Shown here in pieces: positions 59,129 to 64,000 of a stretch of 64,000 nt of DNA. The position numbers were made by a program, and so were the translations under genes. Within the stretch, counting starts at the first letter, position 1, and each line of letters opens with the position of its first letter. The notes under the pieces are model-generated. The model was not told where the DNA came from. It saw only the letters and a program-made list of their open reading frames with translations, and did no database searches. Source of the DNA: Flammeovirgaceae bacterium UBA7330. GTDB taxonomy: Bacteria; Bacteroidota; Bacteroidia; Cytophagales; Cyclobacteriaceae. The stretch is taken from contig DKPQ01000009.1 in the NCBI GenBank assembly GCA_002471275.1, positions 62,001 to 126,000 of the forward strand, written 5' to 3'.

Positions 59129-61814
59129 TCATAGCTTCCTGGGTTAACTCGTTGTGGTAAGCTCGCTGCTTTTGCATTAGTAATTTGAGATGCGCAGCCT
59201 TGGCGACTTCACCAGCGCTCATCCGATCTGCTGACCGCAGAATTGATTTTTTCAGTGAGTCCTTATCAGAGGTATACAACTTGATCTGCCTCGTTCCTCT
59301 AGACACCCCGACGTAAAAAGATTGCTCATTAACACCACCCTGAGATAAGTCACTCATGGAAACCAAAACAGTATGAGCATCCTTACCTTGAGAGCTATGA
59401 CTAGTATCACAGTATCCATGTCTGAAATGAAACAAGTCATCTGGAATTGTTTTGTTGTTGCTTAGCTCAATGCCTTGCTCACTAAACCCCTTAACTGTAT
59501 AACTAGTCCCATTCGCCATCTTCGTCCCTTGCAGAGTTGTTGCATTATTCGTCAGTCGAATGCGATCTCCCCTAGCTAAAGGGATGCTATGTTTAGTATA
59601 CACATTATAGAATTCTGGGCTGCCGTATGGAAGTTGAGAAGTAGTACCAGTCTTTAGATCACGTATCGCGATTTTTCCGCTCCTGGATATTTCAACCACC
59701 TCATGATGAGAGCCGGCCTTAAACCCACCTACCTGGTTCTTGGTAAACCTTATCACCTGTCCTCTTTGATAGTTTAGGTGATCTTTCTTTTCTCCTTGAG
59801 TTAGTGTTGCATCCCTTAGTACTTCAAAAGTTTTATCCTTTCCGTGAAGCTTTTTGTTTTTCTTCCAGAGGCGTCTTACTTCATTGTTAATCTTATCACC
59901 TTCAAGGTGAGTTGGTGAAACGATCAATGTAGAATGCTTTAGAGCGTGAAGGCGGTCAAATTCTTCCACCAGTCTCTCTATCCTCTTTTCATGATCAATA
60001 ATTTCAATGATAGCCCCTTGATGCTCTAATTTCTCATAGCCTTCAATAAGCCTACCTTTAGCAATATCTTGAACTGCTGATTGATAAGGTGGTGCATTGC
60101 GTTGTCTCTCTATTTTATTAACAGCACAGACCTGCAAACGACTTTGCTTTTCTAAGATTTTCAGAGCATCACCGTATTGCGCTGGTGGCCCGTGTTGTTT
60201 AGTATCGCCACTTAGTATGGTTCGGGTTTGGTACTTACTGGTAAGCTCTAGAAGCTTCGCCATATTTTTGACGCCAACCATTCCCGCTTCATCTATCAGA
60301 AGCACATTGTTCTGCAATTTCTTCTGGACTTTGGGATCATTTAGCAGTTTAGCCATGGTATAGCTTTCTAAACCTTTCTGAGCCAGAACCTGAGCGGCCT
60401 GAGTGGATGGAGCAATAGCAATCAGTGACCTTCCAGTTTGTAGAAGGGCGTCATTGACAATAGAAAATATCGTTGATTTACCTGTTCCGGCGGCACCTCT
60501 CAAGATGAATGTTTGATCAGTTGTACTCAACATTTCCTCAATGGCCTTGCGCTGCTGAGAGTTGAGAAAATCGAGCTTTATTTCATAATTCCTATTAAGA
60601 GCAGGGAATTTACCTTTTCCGGAGGTTACCAAATCGATCATTCGATCTTCTTCGTGGACAAGTTCAACCGTCGTAATATTCTCTATGGTGTTGTACTGAG
60701 AATGGAGAATGTTCTCCCTTGAGAGAAGCTCTTTTGCAATCTGATCAATACTGAGATGTCCATATCCAAGGGCGGCGGCGTAAGCGATGACCTTCTTTTG
60801 ATTTTCAACGGAGTTGCGCTCGAAAACATGCTCCATCGCCCGGTCTATCGCCGTCTTAACCTCGAGTGGAGGAGGCCTTTCGAATTCTTTACCCTTTAAT
60901 GTGTTTAAATCATGAAACTCTTCATCCGTTAGCCTGCTTAACCAGTGATTATATAGCTGCTGATCACTGAGGGACTGATCACCCTTGCTGTTTCTGGTTT
61001 TCTTTCCTAGCTCTCCTTTTTGCTGAGCGGAAAGCACCTTTTCCTTCGAGATTTTATTTATTTCCTGACTTCTTAATGAGAAACGCTCAATCAGATCTCT
61101 TGAGACTCCAGCAAGTTCAAAGAATGATCGATGACGTTCTGTTTGAAACCCCGACCTTTCAAGGCCCCTGCTTAATTCTGAGTGATACACCGAACGGATG
61201 TAATCGGAGTTCATGTGCATACCATAGATTTCCAACGACTGATAACGTCTTGCTTTTTCATTCCAAGTTATATTAGGAAGAAAGCAATGAGTGTGTAATT
61301 GAGGATCAGAGATATGGACAACCTTACCGTCTATTACCTTCTCTACAGGTCGACTTAAGAAGTGATCAAATGCTGCATAGGCTATATTTCCTGTATGAAC
61401 AAACCCTCTAGCATACCTAGTATTGCTTTGAGTATACATGAGTCTTTCAACCTCACGCATTGCCTTGTTATAGGCTTGTTGATGCAGCTCTAAAACCTTA
61501 GGATTTTTGGTAAGTGAATAGAGCAGGGAAACACTCTTAGGCGCTGAAAATGTTAGGTCAACTCCTGCACGTCTATTTTGAGAAGTTCGTGGTGTCAGCG
61601 TTTGATCCTCAGCATAGGGAGCAAGGTTATTAACGAGCCTGGAAAACACCTCTTCGGTGACTTCCATTCCCTCTAATCCTAATCTTTTACTTGTATTGCC
61701 TGCCCAGCGTGCCTTGATCTGCTGATCAAGGTAGTAGTTACCTTCTTTGGACAGGCCATCTGTGAAATATCGCTTAGCGCCATCGGCGTTATGCGAAACC
61801 GTAATCGTTAACAT
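59064..61814 (-). CDS. MobF-family relaxase-helicase 2 (TrwC-like)
   Basis: 916 residues with the same architecture as relaxase 1. Catalytic tyrosine candidates are at 16 and 27-28 (NYYLDQ), the metal triad DPQLHTHCF near 175, Walker A GAAGTGKST near 436-444, LIDEAGMVG, LSGDTKQHG and YVGVSRGTRQIKLY. The two proteins are diverged over most of their length, so the duplication is old or they were acquired separately. All key residues are intact. The gene points toward relaxase 1, with both accessory genes and ssb between them. Confidence 0.95.
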   Translation of the reverse strand: MLTITVSHNADGAKRYFTDGLSKEGNYYLDQQIKARWAGNTSKRLGLEGMEVTEEVFSRLVNNLAPYAEDQTLTPRTSQNRRAGVDLTFSAPKSVSLLYSLTKNPKVLELHQQAYNKAMREVERLMYTQSNTRYARGFVHTGNIAYAAFDHFLSRPVEKVIDGKVVHISDPQLHTHCFLPNITWNEKARRYQSLEIYGMHMNSDYIRSVYHSELSRGLERSGFQTERHRSFFELAGVSRDLIERFSLRSQEINKISKEKVLSAQQKGELGKKTRNSKGDQSLSDQQLYNHWLSRLTDEEFHDLNTLKGKEFERPPPLEVKTAIDRAMEHVFERNSVENQKKVIAYAAALGYGHLSIDQIAKELLSRENILHSQYNTIENITTVELVHEEDRMIDLVTSGKGKFPALNRNYEIKLDFLNSQQRKAIEEMLSTTDQTFILRGAAGTGKSTIFSIVNDALLQTGRSLIAIAPSTQAAQVLAQKGLESYTMAKLLNDPKVQKKLQNNVLLIDEAGMVGVKNMAKLLELTSKYQTRTILSGDTKQHGPPAQYGDALKILEKQSRLQVCAVNKIERQRNAPPYQSAVQDIAKGRLIEGYEKLEHQGAIIEIIDHEKRIERLVEEFDRLHALKHSTLIVSPTHLEGDKINNEVRRLWKKNKKLHGKDKTFEVLRDATLTQGEKKDHLNYQRGQVIRFTKNQVGGFKAGSHHEVVEISRSGKIAIRDLKTGTTSQLPYGSPEFYNVYTKHSIPLARGDRIRLTNNATTLQGTKMANGTSYTVKGFSEQGIELSNNKTIPDDLFHFRHGYCDTSHSSQGKDAHTVLVSMSDLSQGGVNEQSFYVGVSRGTRQIKLYTSDKDSLKKSILRSADRMSAGEVAKAAHLKLLMQKQRAYHNELTQEAMNERDKREHAPSRSIPQDHTSW

Positions 61815-62309
61815 TGGCGCTGTATTCGTTCTGTTGAGAAATGAAAAATGAGAAGCTGGAGAGCAAGGTAATGCTTGAAAAATACTCCTAGGTTCTGAGT
61901 TATGTTATAACAAATCTTTACCAGTGAGTCCAGCAAAAACTAAAAATCAAACTTCTTGAGAACATGGTAAATAGACCCTAAATACAAATCAGAGATTCGT
62001 CGCAATTACACGTTTAATTGGCTAAATTCCTTTTGCCAAAAAATAGCAAAGTAGGAAAAGCCTTTCTGGCAGCATTCAGAAATTTTTGCATTATAGATTA
62101 ATTGACAATGAAGGTCACAACGAAAGAGGAGTATACGAAAAGGCCACTAATTTGTGTTTGGGATAGATACATCAATGTTTTTTAAGTTGTGTGTCCTTGC
62201 ACCTTTAATTTCAATTTCGTTTGTCATCTACGCTTTCTTTTTTTGCACAAAGGTCTTTCGGATCACCTGGGAAGGCATGTTCTATCTTGCTGAATCTGAC
62301 CTTAAGAAA
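61815..62309. other. Intergenic region upstream of relaxase 2
   Basis: About 500 bases, A+T-rich. It should contain the relaxase 2 promoter on the minus strand. A plus-strand frame from an ATG at 62175 could encode a 54-residue peptide with one membrane helix, but it overlaps the helicase gene end and has no clear ribosome site, so it is not called. No strong repeat seen. Confidence 0.35.
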
Positions 62310-64000
62310 TTAATAGTCATCCTCATCAAAATAGTCTAGCTCATCTTCAAAGAGCTCTTCTTCACTTACATCTGATAAATCGAATGAATCTGAATCATCG
62401 TTATCCCAGTCGTCTTGCAGATTCTCACTCTCATCCTCCTCAATTTGAGCGATACGGATGAGTTTTGACTTGTTCTTGCGTAGCAATTGATTTATGCCAT
62501 CTAGGAAACTAGTATCTATCTCTGTTTTCTGTAGTTCTTCGCGATACTTATTTAAATCTGGGAGGCGCTCAATTACAATCCCCTCATTCATAACAAAATT
62601 GGAAACACCTGTAAAAGCATCAATATTTCTAAAATCTTCACTAAAAGCGGAAATCAAATTTTCTATGAACAATTTCTTGCTTCGGACAACTTCATCTTCA
62701 TTTCGATTAATCTTCGGATCGTATATGAAAGCTCTTAAGTAGTAGGATCGAGAAGACGGTGAAATTTCAATTGATTTGTTAATGCAATCCAACGAACCGC
62801 CATATTGCTTTTCCTCAAGAAGACACTGGCCCAATAAGCATAGCACCAATGCATTCAGTTTTTTCTCTAGTACCTTGATAAAGATCTTCTTTGCTTCACC
62901 ATATTTATGATCCAGAAAGTAGATAATACCATATGAAAACTGCTGAACAACATTTACCGGCTGGTTAGGCTCCTGGGAAATAATACCACTAGCAGCACGT
63001 AACATGGTGATGTAATCCTGACTCTTTTCAATAAAACTATCAGATGGCAATACACTAAAGGCATTTTTGAAATACTCAGTGCATTCACCCCAATATCCAG
63101 CCTTAGCACATGACAATGCATGCATGAGGTAGTAATTACCAAGACTAACAAAACCGCGTCCTCTTCTCATCTCGCTCTCACTTTTGGACGCCTTTAGCCT
63201 ACTTTCCAATTCATCCCGTTCGAACACGTTCCACATCTCATCAAGCGATCTGTCAACCAGGATATCTCTTTGTTGAATTGGACGGCTTAGAAACAGGCCT
63301 GTTAAAGCTCTTACCCGACTCAGGGCAACATAAGTTTGTCCGTTAGCAAAAGCTCCTTCTCCCAAATCCAATACTAAGTCTTCAAATGTCATACCCTGGC
63401 TTTTGTGGATCGTAATGGCCCACGCCAACTTTACCGGAAACTGCTTGTAGCTTCCCGTTTTTTCTGTAGCGATACTTTCAGCTTGGCTGTCTAAAATGTA
63501 TTTTGTACTGTCCCAAATTTCTCTTTCAACCTTGTGAGAAAGTCCATTTTTTAATTGCACCTCAATCTGTGTCTCTTCTAATTTCACCACACGACCCAAA
63601 GTGCCATTGACCCATCTACCCTCAGAATCGTTCTTGGTAAACATCACCTGTGCGCCAATCTTGAGAGTAAGCTTATTGTCGGCAGGTGATATTGATTGAT
63701 CAAAACTTCCACTGACAACAGCTTGGTATGTTTTCGTTTCTCCCGATAGTTGGTCAAGTCTATTTTTATTAAGGTTTTCTGAAGCATCCACCCGAGTAGT
63801 TAACGTTATGGCTCGATCAGGAGCACTGGCATTATCAATCACCCTGGCATTGATTTTATCAAGATCATCTCTTTGAAACCTGCCATCCCTTATTTTATCG
63901 AGTATTTCAACGAAGCTCATATCACTTTGTCGATATACATTTTTTAACTCGACGCTTACTACGCTTAGTTCTTCGAATGCATGAGCATTAAAAAAATAGG
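62310..64000 (-). CDS. Pif1-like helicase C-terminal part with TPR and acidic tail (partial)
   Basis: The frame runs from the stop at 62310 to the right edge without interruption, so the N-terminus with the Walker motifs is outside. An internal ATG at 63920 is not the start: the upstream codons read VSVELKNVYRQSD, a Pif1/Dda helicase motif. Further motifs are IHKSQGMTFEDLVLDLG and GQTYVALSRVRALTGLFL. After the helicase come TPR-like repeats (about 250-430 counted from that ATG) and an Asp/Glu-rich tail of 50 residues. It probably aids DNA replication or transfer; the TPR and acidic end may bind partners. Confidence 0.88.
   Translation of the reverse strand, partial: YFFNAHAFEELSVVSVELKNVYRQSDMSFVEILDKIRDGRFQRDDLDKINARVIDNASAPDRAITLTTRVDASENLNKNRLDQLSGETKTYQAVVSGSFDQSISPADNKLTLKIGAQVMFTKNDSEGRWVNGTLGRVVKLEETQIEVQLKNGLSHKVEREIWDSTKYILDSQAESIATEKTGSYKQFPVKLAWAITIHKSQGMTFEDLVLDLGEGAFANGQTYVALSRVRALTGLFLSRPIQQRDILVDRSLDEMWNVFERDELESRLKASKSESEMRRGRGFVSLGNYYLMHALSCAKAGYWGECTEYFKNAFSVLPSDSFIEKSQDYITMLRAASGIISQEPNQPVNVVQQFSYGIIYFLDHKYGEAKKIFIKVLEKKLNALVLCLLGQCLLEEKQYGGSLDCINKSIEISPSSRSYYLRAFIYDPKINRNEDEVVRSKKLFIENLISAFSEDFRNIDAFTGVSNFVMNEGIVIERLPDLNKYREELQKTEIDTSFLDGINQLLRKNKSKLIRIAQIEEDESENLQDDWDNDDSDSFDLSDVSEEELFEDELDYFDEDDY

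Noticed and set aside
62154..62339. Plus-strand frame with one membrane helix
   Set aside because: No ribosome site, overlap of 30 bases with the well-supported helicase gene on the other strand, and atypical codon use.
1..64000. CBASS system
   Set aside because: An E2-E1 protein and JAB protein like Cap2 and Cap3 are present, but no CD-NTase or CBASS effector gene was found near them; the partner is a ubiquitin-like protein.

Overview
The window looks like about 64 kb of a conjugative plasmid, or plasmid-like integrative element, of a Bacteroidota bacterium, most likely of the Cytophagales type. The grounds are a Bacteroides-style tra operon (TraE/F/G/J/K/M/N/O/Q-like), two proteins with type IX secretion C-terminal sorting domains, a TAnnTTTG-type promoter, weak Shine-Dalgarno use and moderate A+T content. 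Both edges cut genes (a start codon at position 63 on the minus strand; a Pif1-like helicase whose frame stays open to base 64000), so this is not a closed molecule. No CRISPR array, rRNA, intact tRNA or insertion sequence was seen, and no ParA/ParB.

Layout: 0.6-9.9 kb is the mating-pair-formation operon, with two VirB6-like paralogues flanking a small lipoprotein. 10.6-12.4 kb is the replication unit: 15 direct 18-bp iterons, an inverted pair of half-iterons acting as probable operator, and a Rep_3/RepB-type initiator. 12.6-22.6 kb is a three-gene operon in which TraO-like and TraQ-like genes flank a 2895-residue repeat adhesin with a T9SS tail. 22.6-29.3 kb is cargo: HNH endonuclease, TPR membrane protein, a tiny repeat lipopeptide, a beta-propeller lipoprotein and a secreted subtilase. 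29.3-37 kb is a stability and defence scrapyard: SRAP (HMCES/YedK) protein, AbiE remnant, Fic protein, a nuclease broken by one TAG codon, a sigma-like factor and SSB.

37.4-40.9 kb is the most exciting part: a divergent XRE repressor plus ImmA/IrrE metallopeptidase pair facing a three-gene ubiquitin-like conjugation operon (ubiquitin-like protein, E2-E1 fusion, JAB/JAMM peptidase), with three palindromes between them. It resembles the CapH/CapP switch of CBASS and the Bil/Bub ubiquitin-like antiphage systems. No CD-NTase is present.

41-43.6 kb holds HigBA and small genes. A tRNA-fMet-like 5' half lies beside a tyrosine recombinase and an excisionase-like gene (43.7-45.6 kb). 45.8-50.5 kb is a cluster of uncharacterised membrane proteins, including a lipobox plus vWA-like protein and a J-domain-like protein. 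50.7-52.3 kb is a conflict-type protein with a nucleoside-deoxyribosyltransferase/TIR-like C-terminus. 52.7-62 kb is DNA processing: VirD4-type coupling ATPase and two divergent MobF relaxase-helicases, each followed by a paralogous accessory protein that overlaps it, plus a second SSB. Several inverted repeats there are oriT candidates. The window ends in a Pif1-like helicase with a TPR and acidic tail.
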